Made by a program: the position numbers and the translations under genes
The notes under the pieces: generated by a model
Databases searched by the model: none
Told to the model about the DNA's origin: nothing
Seen by the model: only the letters and a program-made list of their open reading frames with translations
Shown: positions 49,041 through 58,645 of the stretch, one piece after another
How the letters are laid out: every line of letters starts with the position of its first letter
Numbering within the stretch: the stretch's first letter is position 1
NCBI GenBank assembly: GCA_035578155.1
Contig: JAPWDM010000009.1
Span: 2,764,001 to 2,828,000, forward strand
Length of the DNA: 64,000 bases
Origin: Brachynemurus nebulosus
Lineage: Eukaryota; Arthropoda; Insecta; Neuroptera; Myrmeleontidae
Reading direction: 5' to 3'

Positions 49041-51920
49041 ATGAAATTTTTTATATTATTAATTTGTGTTGTTCCACTTATAAATTCCGAAGGCGATAAT
49101 TATGAAAATGTTCGTATGGTTCAACCAAAAGTGTCTGTAAAAGAGGTGAAATGTTTAGGTAAAAATTTTTTCGCCTTTTTTTTTTGCCCCGAAAATTGCG
49201 GTTCACTCGAATACGTTGAATTTATATAGTTTGCAGAGCAATCGTTGATGAAATGATTCAAGCACGAAATAAATTGGATCCGAATGTCCGAGTGGAAATT
49301 GGCGGGTACGTTTTGGATGCCCATGGTGATTTTAATACGAAAACGGTGCCAATAACCAAATCACAGGTGAAATTGTCGGAGATGTTGGATGAAGTTTGCA
49401 CGAAATTGGAGGATTATGTGAAAGTGACGTGGAAACATAATAATCGATTGGCAATTATACCGATGACCACGCCGACCGGTTCAATGAATCCGGATATAAG
49501 TAAAGTTAATTTTGTACAGGATGAGGATTTGAATAAGAGTTTAAAATATTATGTAAGTATTACGCGTTTTGGATCTGTCCTCTTTGGGTCGAACCTTTTT
49601 AGGCTAAAATTTGCGTAGATTTTTGGCTAGAACTCGTTTTAGTATAAGATCACGCAGCTGATTTCTGCAGGTATCTGTTTTTTTTTAATGAAACTTAATT
49701 TAAATGAATCCTTAATGGCAATGTAATAGATTGCTGCCGGGTTGCCTATCGAAAATTGGCCGTAAGTACCTTTAATTGCCGTCATTAAGCGAGTAATCGA
49801 AAAGACATTTTTTGTCGTTTTCAAGTGTCAAATATTTTCAAAGATTTTTAAAATCTACAAATTTTTCTCATAGTAATAAGAAAAGTAAATAATTTTTTCC
49901 TAGTTACAAATACAAAAATAAGCCAAGAGCCATTTGATTTGATTTTTCAATTTTTTTATTTATCTATAAGTGTATCTACCAGGGGCGTAGCTACCGCCGT
50001 ATCAATGACACGGGGCCCCCGAGCTACAAGGGCCCCTAACGTGTGTAAGCAAAAATTAGTAAAATGTTATCCACAATGTCACTTAATCTCGTGCTTCCCG
50101 GGAAAAAAACATATAAAAAAACTGTCATACGTGCCTATAATAGAGTTTTCACTTCAGAAATGACAAAAGTCAAAAAGCAACCCCTTTTTTTCCCGGGTTA
50201 AGCGTGCGCCCAAAAATTGGCAACATGGGTAACTTCAAAAATGAGACTTCGATGGGGCAGGAACAGCTATCAGACTTGTCACTATTGTCTATAGAGGCAG
50301 AAATTTTATAAAAACTGAAACTGTTTTTAGCTATGGATGATTTAATAAATCAATTTGCCGGAAAGAAGGCAAGAAAAGTGTATATTTAACTTGAATTGTT
50401 TGGCTATGCTCAATTTCTAGAAGGAAGCGATAATTTATAATCAATAAATATTTATTTTAATTTAATGCAAGTATTTTGTTTATTCTGTGAGAAATCTTTA
50501 CCCTTCATTTGCCCCCCCCCCCAACTAATTTTGATACAGGACCCCTCCAAGGCACGCTACGCCACTGATATCTACAATATGTTTTATTATTTATAAGAAG
50601 CTAAAGAGGCAAAATCACAGATTTGTTAATTTTCTCGTTAATTGTGTGCTAAACCCAGCCTACAGACCAAATTTCAACTTCCTAAAACTTCGGGAAGTAC
50701 TCTATAATTTTGACGATCATCAGTGAGTGAGTGACGAATTTAATAAAATTTACATATTAATAATATTGAAAGCAATAGAGCTATAAAATTGAAATTTAGT
50801 ACATTTCATAAGATTGGTGACTATATTCTTCCTGACAATTTGAGCTTTTAAGTATTGTCCAGACCGAAATTATCAGGGTCCAAAAATAGGCTGAATTGTT
50901 ACTTTATGGTATTCCATTTTAAAAATAAAAAGACAATTTTTACTTTACTAATACCACTTTATTTAAAGTTTTAAATGTCTGTGACATGTTTCGGCCCATA
51001 TGGCCATTGACGAACTGTTTGTCAATGGCCATACGGGCCGAAACATGTTACAGGCATTTAAAACTTTAAATAAAGTGGTATTATTAAAGTAAAAATTGTC
51101 TTTTTCTTTATAAAATTTGCCTTTAGTTGAATTTTATTATATTAAATTTTACCAAGAAATTCAATACAATTTTTTATTAACAATATTTTATTATCTTTAC
51201 ATTGGTATTAATTTTATTAAATAATAATCAATTATTAAAAAGTAAGAAAATTTTTCAATTTGATTATTAACAGAACACCCTAAATGTTATTTAAAACTAA
51301 CACTAGATGGCAGTAATGTTTCAAACTCGGTCCAGTGTTGCCAGAGCAAAACTACAGTTTCTAACTTACCGACATTTTGCTTTTTTACTTCATAATTTTT
51401 TAATGTGAGTACTTCAGAATTTAAGAATTTATACCATGAAAAACTAGAGAAAAAGGTGAAAAACTATTTAAGGCGCATTAATTTTTTTTTTGGAGTCCTC
51501 TGGTCTGTTACGGTGTAAGCTCCGTTACATAGGGTAGAGTGAACGGAAAGAACGGTATACGTCTAATTGTTGTAGGAATTTACTGAGGTGCACGTAATTT
51601 GTATTACTTACAAATTTTCAGGTAATCTTCTACCTGATAAGTTTCAAATTTCACCACTAGAGACGCTCGCACAAGCTTTCGTCACTAATAACATTTATAA
51701 TAGATCTGTCCTCGTTTTTCTCGACTTTTTATGTTTATTTTGAACCTTTTTTTTTCAGTGTGAAAGTATAGTCGAAGAATATGAAGATGTGATGATAAAA
51801 CAATTCGTTAAGGACGTGGAAAATATCGAAGATGTCGTGTGTGGAACGGAATTTAAATTGTGCCCTGAAGAAGGTCCCGAACAAGACTTCTATTCACCAA
51901 CCGAAAACGATGAACTCTAA
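49041..51920 (+). CDS. CNPY2/sel: Canopy/Seele-type saposin-like ER protein, three exons
   Basis: Canopy proteins are ER lumenal factors with a saposin fold that assist maturation or signalling of secreted and membrane proteins; Drosophila Seele is needed for embryonic patterning. Exons: 49041-49158, 49230-49552, 51759-51920 (TAA); 603 bases, 200 residues, phases consistent. Residues 1-16 form a signal peptide (MKFFILLICVVPLINS). The six saposin cysteines are present: KCL-VC-R around 38-41, EVC, then YCES, VVC and LCPEE in the C-terminal part. The protein ends ENDEL, an ER-retrieval signal of KDEL type. The first acceptor is TATATAG, chosen because it alone keeps the CLVCRA motif in frame. 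Intron 2 (2.2 kb) holds a hAT element and an inverted repeat pair. Confidence 0.93.
49980..50567. mobile_element. hAT-type MITE in Canopy intron 2
   Basis: Ends CAGGGGCGTAGC and GCTACGCCACTG with flanks GTATCTAC and ATATCTAC (7 of 8 identical). Ends and duplication length fit hAT. 588 bp, no transposase frame. Confidence 0.75.
50895..51120. repeat. Inverted pair of terminal repeats with GGCCGAAAC motif
   Basis: Arms share AATACCACTTTATTTAAAG and CGGCC..GGCCGAAACATGT in inverted order. They resemble the Penelope-like repeats elsewhere: GAA then palindromic ACATGT. The hammerhead core itself is degenerate here (TTGTCAA in place of CTGANGA). Confidence 0.55.
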
Positions 51921-52109
51921 TCTAACATTAATAGTTTAAATGTCAATTACAGAGGTAGCTTCAACGTAAACAAAATCCTGGACCAAATATCATATTTTAA
52001 ATCTTCGATATGCCTCTGGTGATGCTGTTGTACTGATTGATCATTTAATTTTAGTTCCTAGTCATTTTACTAGAGTTTTTGATCATCAATCAGTTCCTAG
52101 ACCTGTTAA

Positions 52110-52193
52110 CCTGTTCACTGCCGCTAAACAAAGATCCATGTAGATGCTTGTGTTGCTAGGGCGTGTCTCATTCAACAGGTGGCAGTGAATGGG
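52110..52193. mobile_element. Tiny piggyBac-like element in the Canopy 3' UTR
   Basis: TTAA at 52106-52109 and 52194-52197 flank ends CCTGTTCACTGCC and GGCAGTGAATGGG, near reverse complements. 84 bp; lies before the first poly(A) signal, so it is probably transcribed. Confidence 0.6.
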
Positions 52194-52963
52194 TTAAATT
52201 TACTTAAAAAATAAAATTTTATGTTTTCGTAAGTTTTTTTTGAACAAATTAGGCTATTTATTTTTCATACTACAGCAGGACTTAATTCCAAAATTTGCTA
52301 AATATATTTATTTGCGCAATAAAAAAAAAATTAAAACTAATAAAAGTACGACATTACGTAATTAGTTCCTAAAATGTAAGAATTAAATTTTTATTTGAAT
52401 CGTTTGAACTAAGCCTTAATATAAAAAGTACAGTGTAAGTCCAAAGTTATTTTGGACAGATTTTAATGGTAGCTAAGAATATTGTACTGTACATAAATTT
52501 AAAATTACTTACTAAAATATTCCCTTGTGCAATCAACGCATTGTTATTTCCAAAATAAATGTATATATTGATTATTGTTGTTAATAAATTAATTTACAAT
52601 CATAAATATAAATAAAACTATTTTTACAGGAATAATTGTTTGTGTATTTATTTCAACTACTGTAGTTTTTCATTTTTTAGAAAAGTTTTTAAAATGTAAA
52701 TATTACAGCGACGAAGTTTGAAGCAAATTAAAGGTTATTGAAGAATTGAAGTCGTTCTTTCCACTAATACCAAAATTAAGTATGTAGGATCACTAAAAAA
52801 AGTATTACTGTCGAAACAATCATATTTCTAACAAGAATTTTGTTATTTTGATAACAAAAATTAAAAGTTCACACCCAAATTACTCTAATTCGAATCCTCT
52901 GAGTATTTCAGAAATAGAGGGAGTACAGGTATATACTCCATGAATGATTCTTTGACCTCGCCC

Positions 52964-53882
52964 TGTATACGCGTCTGCCCTTGTACATATAGCGACTTTT
53001 ACCTTTGAAAGAATATCAAGATTTTTTTTTTTGGAATTCACGTAAGAATCTAAAGATTGTGACGTAGAAGTAGGGGTGAGTTTTAATGGGTTAAGAAAAC
53101 AATATTAAAATTTTCACCGGTATATTGAACTTGAAAATACTTTATTTGGGAAAATACGGCCCAAATTTTCACACAAATATTATTCAGTAAATATTTATTA
53201 TTTTTATAAATTGAGTTTATAAGTATGTTTTGTGCTTAATTTTAAAAGTCATAGCAAAATATGTATAAACTACAAAAGAGTCAAATGTAAAGCATATAAG
53301 TACAGTTCCTATTTTTTTTTTGGTAAAAAGTATTAAAAATTTCTTTTTAATAAAATCCCAGAAACATCAACAGATAAACTAAAATAAAAACATTTTATTT
53401 TACTATTTGAAGTCAATTCAAATTGTATACGCGTCTGCCCTTGTACATATAGTGACTTTTATCTTTGAAAGAATATCAAGATTTTTTTTTTTTTGGAATT
53501 CACGTAAGAATCTAAAGATTGTGACGTAGAAATAGGAGTGAGTTTTAATGGGTTAAGAAAACAATATTAAAATTTTCACCGGTATATTGAACTTGAAAAT
53601 ACTTTATTTGGGAAAATACGGCCCAAATTTTCACACAAATATTATTCAGTAAATATTTATTATTTTTATAAATTGAGTTTATAAGTATGTTTTGTGCTTA
53701 ATTTTAAAAGTCATAGCAAAATATGTATAAACTACAAGAGTCAAATGTAAAGCATATACAGTTCCTATTTTCTTTTTTATAAAAAGTAATAAAAATTTCT
53801 TTTTAATAAAATACCAGAAACATCAACAGGTAATTAAACTAAAATAAAAAATTTAATTTGCTATTTGAAGTCAATTCAAATT
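52964..53882 (+). repeat. 460-base direct tandem duplication upstream of STRAD
   Basis: Two units begin TGTATACGCGTCTGCCCTTG at 52964 and 53424 and end with TTTGAAGTCAATTCAAATT. They are nearly identical apart from a few substitutions and small indels, so the duplication is recent. The second unit ends about 180 bases before the STRAD ATG. Confidence 0.85.
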
Positions 53883-54064
53883 TTTAATTCAAAAAAATTG
53901 TAAACAGTGCATTCTTACGTAAAATATTTATGTCATTTTTGACAATTAATTAAATGTTAAAATTTGACAGCTTGTTAAATGACGAATTACTAAAACATGT
54001 TAAAAATCTATTTATAAAAATAAAATTACGAAATTTGAATACAATGGTGCAATAAAAATAAATA

Positions 54065-57000
54065 ATGGCAACAGCAACTGCTTACGATACGGACGATACA
54101 CATTACCAGAGTATATCGTACCTGGGTCAAGGTTGTAATGGAGTTGCAATCGTCCATTTAGCCAGGCATACACCGTCAAATAATTTGGTGGCGATCAAAA
54201 AATTTAATACAGACCGAGCAAAAGAGGAATTATCATCGATTGAAGTAATAAAATTTTTGTTTTCAGTTTTTAATTTGATGCAAAATCTATTGTGGGTTCA
54301 TTCATTTTTTTTTTTTTTTTTACAGCAAGAAATTATACTAAATAAACAATTTTCGCATCCAAATATTTTGCCGTATCTTGCCACATTTGTAACCGGATTC
54401 GAAATATGTGTTGTGTCACCGTTGATGGCATTTGGCTCGTGCAAACATTTAATTGAGAATCATTTTACTGAAGGTTTTCAATAAAATATTTTCGTTTTAG
54501 GCTGGTCGTCCATTGGATGCGGATATGTGCGAAATTTAATTCGGACGAACAATTCAAACAGCTTTGAAGCAATACATCCCCGTCCATTGAAAACGTCTCT
54601 TTATATTATTTTTATCGTCTTTATATATTTCATGCGTATTCGTCCGAATCTTTTAATAGACGAGGATATATTGCTTTACAGTTGTTTAGATCGTTCGTCC
54701 GTTTTCATGCGTATTCGTACGAATCTTTCAATAGACGAGGATATATTGGTTTACAGCTGTTTGGATCGTTCGTCCGTTTTCATGCGTATTCGTACGAATT
54801 AAATTTCGCACGTTTCCGCATCCAATGGACGACCAGCCGTAGAAAATTATTTTTTTTTGATTCTGGTTTTTTTTTCCGGCAGGTTTACCGGAATTGGCCA
54901 TAGCATTTATTCTCCGGGATATTTTACAAGGTTTGGAGTATATTCATAAAAAAGGATATATCCATAGGTGCTGAAATAAGGCCTCTTTTTAAAGAAACGT
55001 TTTTTTGAATATTTTTCGCTCTTTGTTGTAGAGCCATCCGTTCTAGTCATATTTTAGTATCGAACAGTGGGCAAGCCTGTTTAACAGGACTGAGATATGC
55101 CTGTCAAATTGTTGAGAATGGGAAATGGCAGAAGCAGATACATTCGTTTCCTAGCAGTACGGCTAAAAACTTGAATTGGTTGAGCCCGGAAATGCTGGAA
55201 CAAGTATGTATTATTTTTTGAGTTTTCCAAACAATTTTTTTTTTTGGCTGAAACAGTCCCATCGTTCCAAGTTGTCCCATTTTTAGGGCTCCGAAGGGTC
55301 ATTGACCTTCGTAACCTTATGCATTTACCATAGAACGGCAAGGTCGTGATGCATGTACAGAATATCACAATGCCGTTGAAAGTAAAATTTCTTTGCGGGG
55401 TTTTTGTATTGAATATTCGGGGCATTTTCAGTAAGGAAATAAATAAAATAATTCTTATATTCGAAACAAATCAATCTTCTATTCTTTTCTAAAAACAAAC
55501 TGCAAATTTAAACTTGTAATTTCATTATTTGACTTTATTTGGCGATAAACTTCAATATTAAGACCAGCAAAAAACCAAACAGAATTTTTTAACCAATCTT
55601 CAATATGTCGACCGCTTTCGGTGTCTCAAAACACCATTATCAAGACAAGAATATAAAAATCAATAAAAATAAAAATAAAAAATGAAAAAATTTAAAAAAT
55701 TTTTTCAAAAACAAAAGAAACTAAAAACCTTTTAGTTTGGATCAAAACTAATCAAATCAAACAATATCAAATATAGCAACAAAAAACGAAATACGTACAT
55801 CACTAAAAATGATATACGAAAGCGGAAATGTGAAACAACAAAACGTCTGAAGACCAAACTTGCAATAGAGAACAGAAAAAATAAAAGAAGAAACGAAAAA
55901 TCATTTTTAGAAAAAAACATCTGTAAAAGCCACAAATCTCCTTATGAATCACCCATTCAGATTAGTTCCATTGACTTTCTTCCATTGACAATTGAATGGG
56001 TGATTCATAATTGATCATAAGTGATCCGATAACTCTCAGACGAGATGCTCGTTTGAGAGTTATCGCGCGGACACGTATTTGTATATACGTACATAAATTT
56101 TAGTGAATATCATTTTCGGCTTGTTGGGACCTCAAAACAAATTTTTGATCATAGTCTCAGGCTCAAGTCGCGTCATGACAGTGGCTGTAATAGTTGAATT
56201 TTCGATTCGAAAATTCGCTAAAACGTATATTCGGTTCTTGTAAGTTGTTAGTGGGATTTATCGTATCAGTTTAGAATCGAACGAATTTGTAAAGAGGAAA
56301 TCTTCGTTGGGAATATGGGAAATTTTAAAATTTTCTTTTGAGAACGTATTCTTAAAACTTTAAACTTCTAGACTAGTAACTTTAAAAATACATTTTCGCA
56401 ATATTTATAAAAAATAAAAAAAAATAAATAAAACTGGGCTCAGTGATTCGCCCTGCAGAACTCCGTCAGTAACATTTATTTCTTTACTTAAGTTACCCTA
56501 AACTTTGTCTTCCTTTACCAGACCAAAACAATTGTTTTGGGAAATTTTTAAAAATATCATTTGTTTTATAGAATTTGCAGGGATACAATGAAAAATCCGA
56601 CATTTATAGTATCGGTATAACCTGCTGTGAATTGGGCAATGGTATTGTACCGTTTGCCGATATGCCGACAACGTTAATGCTCACAGAAAAAGTGCGAGGT
56701 AATCCGCCCCCATTGTACGATAATTCAACATTTTCTGCACTGGAAACGTTAGAAAGTAACGCACAAAGTAATGTTTTTCTCAAAAGCTAGTTTTTTTTTT
56801 TTATTAAATCCAAAAATAATTGTAGTTTCCCAATCACAAGGCAATAACGGTGCTATCGGTGACGTGAGAAATTCAAATTCAAGCAGTTCCAATCTCCAGT
56901 CACGTGCTCGAATCTACGCGAATCGACAATTCACCGAGGCATTTCATGCATTCACCGAGATGTGTTTGGAGAAAGATCCGTCACGGCGTCCCAGTGCATC

Positions 57001-57260
57001 GGCACTTTTGTCCCATCCATTTTTTAAACTTTGTAAACGGGGCGAATCGGTACCAGATCTTTTACATCCAGTGATGCCAATCAATGATCAGATATCAAGT
57101 GATACAGGTATATTCGGAATCAGTATATGTATGTCATACGCCGTGTCATAATGGGTTAAAATTTGAAAATTTTGTGTTTTCAGAGGATTGGGATTCAGTA
57201 CTGGCAACTGCTGAAAAAATGCAGGAACTTGAAGTGAGCAATCTTGAGTGGGATTTTTAA
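54065..57260 (+). CDS. STRAD: STE20-related adaptor pseudokinase (STRAD), seven exons
   Basis: STRAD binds LKB1 with MO25 and activates it allosterically. Exons: 54065-54244, 54326-54473, 54883-54967, 55032-55203, 56572-56767, 56826-57107, 57184-57260 (TAA); 1140 bases, 379 residues, phases consistent. Glycine-rich loop GQGCNG at 21-26. VAIK Lys45 is present, while human STRADA has lost it. The catalytic HRD is HRA (137-139), the following Asn is His144, and DFG is TGL (156-158), so phosphotransfer is not expected. [15 protein letters not shown] and [18 protein letters not shown] match the STRAD C-lobe. The C-terminus LEWDF corresponds to the WEF motif that docks MO25. Slightly shorter than human STRADA. 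Intron 2 contains a foldback transposon; intron 4 contains repeats. Confidence 0.94.
54500..54838. mobile_element. Foldback MITE with internal 75-bp tandem repeats in STRAD intron 2
   Basis: Arms of about 47 bases start GGCTGGTCGTCCATTGGATG and end with its reverse complement. The interior holds CATGCGTATTCGT repeated at 54631, 54706 and 54781, exactly 75 bases apart. Flanks are TTA and GTA, possibly a mutated TWA site (Harbinger-like). Confidence 0.75.
55265..55505. repeat. Dispersed repeats in STRAD intron 4
   Basis: 55265-55400 is a reverse copy of 4833-4935. 55440-55505 copies the segment near 47395-47460 (CAATCTTCTATTCTTTTC). Non-coding. Confidence 0.5.
55605..55651 (-). ncRNA. Degenerate hammerhead ribozyme candidate
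   Basis: Minus strand: helix I half TGTC, core TTGATAA (two changes from CTGATGA), helix II GGTGT/ACACC, GAA, AGCGGT, C, then GACA closing helix I with four pairs. Fold retained, core damaged, so probably inactive. Confidence 0.35.
56030..56222 (+). repeat. Dispersed repeat R1 partial copy
   Basis: Matches the central and 3' half of R1: GAGAGTTATCGCGC, GGCTCAAGTCGCGTCATGAC and the TTTTCGATTCGAAAA end. Lies in STRAD intron 4. Confidence 0.6.
56424..56483 (-). pseudogene. LINE reverse-transcriptase relic
   Basis: Minus strand reads [20 protein letters not shown], the best preserved copy in this window of the GVxQGxxLSPxLF motif of non-LTR reverse transcriptases. A stop lies just upstream, so it is a fragment. 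Confidence 0.65.
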
Positions 57261-57347
57261 CTACTAGATATTAAGTACAAAATCGATGTATTAAAACGTA
57301 AACAAAAAATGTTTACAGTAAATTTTTTTTATCCTTTAAATGTGAAA

Positions 57348-57353
57348 AATAAA
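57348..57353 (+). terminator. Poly(A) signal of STRAD
   Basis: AATAAA 88 bases after the STRAD stop, in AT-rich 3' UTR. Confidence 0.55.
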
Positions 57354-58608
57354 AATTTAACTGGTCTTCTTTAGAGAATAGAAATGTAATTTTTTATGTT
57401 TTTAAAAATATTTTTAATTTTAAATAATTAAATATGTTTATAACTTTAAAATGCTGTTTTATTTAACTCCTTTAAGGACTAATTATAAGACGAATTAACT
57501 CGTCCATCGTATACATAGGCAATTTAACATACTTCAAGCGTACATCTATGTCATTTTTCTAAATTTATGTACGTTCGCCAGAGAAAAATGTTACGTAACG
57601 GAGAATGTATCGTTACAAACCAGTGTACCCTGATTTGAAAAGTTTAACGTGCGATAAATATTTTTTGATGGTTTTTCACGATTTAAGTTCCCAAGTAGAC
57701 TTCGTAGACTTACAAAAATTATGGAATAAAAAAAAAAAGAATTAGTTATTTATGAGAAATTCGTCTATTTTTTTGAGTTCAATATTAAATTTAATAATTT
57801 TACTTAATTATTATTGGGGGTATGTATAATTAATATTTATTAGTTTATTTTTATTTGAAAATAATTACTTACTTTATTATCACAGTAAATTAATTAGAAA
57901 ATTAGAATACATTTTATCTGTTGCAGAAAAATGGGAGGAGCACACTTGTCAGAAATTAGAATCAGTGCTAGTGATATATACATATTTACGAAATATTTGA
58001 TTAATGTAAAATTTTGAATAAAAATAAATTTACTTTTGTTTTTAAACAAATATATGAGTTTTAAACTTGAAAAATTGATCAAAATAAAATGCAATTAGGA
58101 GAATTTTAGTGGACTATCTTATTAGTAGTAATCTACATTATCGGATAAGGCTAAAGATAATTTAAAATTATTATAGTGACATCTCTGTTCTTTTCAAGTG
58201 TACTACGCATGATGATAACGACAACGATGACATCTATAGCCGGTGCCAAAGTTCTCAGTTCCATAGAAAGGTAATAGAGGGTCAAAAAATTTTATTGAAG
58301 TTGGCTATCTTTCAGAAATAAAATTCCGGTGTACTTTATCTATGGTTTAGATTGAACCCTGATTGCTTATCAGCACCGTTCTAGGTAATTATTGAACTAT
58401 TATTTCATCAAATTCAGGGACTATTTTTTCAAGTCCCATATGAGATACTTCTCCTTTAACTCTACCCTCCATAGTCTTGTTTACACGAACTTGTGTAATA
58501 ATGTTCAAACATGGTTGAAAATTGGTATTTAGAGATGTAATAGGGTCAGAAATTTTGTAATCTTTTGATAAATAAATAAAAAACTAAAATATAATAGTGA
58601 ATATAAAA
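57354..58608. other. Spacer between convergent STRAD and KANSL2
   Basis: AT-rich and without recognised exons. A decayed fragment of the 44428-44741 element family lies near 57560-57720 (GTTACAAACCAG block). Nothing else was identified. Confidence 0.5.
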
Positions 58609-58614
58609 TTTATT
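58609..58614 (-). terminator. Poly(A) signal of KANSL2
   Basis: AATAAA on the minus strand, 32 bases after the KANSL2 stop codon. A second hexamer at 58638-58633 lies only 8 bases from the stop and is less likely. Confidence 0.45.
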
Positions 58615-58645
58615 TAATAATTATAATAATAATTTATTATCTTCT

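Larger units (their letters stand above)
51921..54064. other. Canopy 3' UTR and intergenic spacer to STRAD
   Basis: The first AATAAA after the Canopy stop is at 52210-52215. The rest holds a small TTAA-flanked element, a 460-base tandem duplication, and AT-rich sequence. No coding exon is recognised. Confidence 0.55.
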
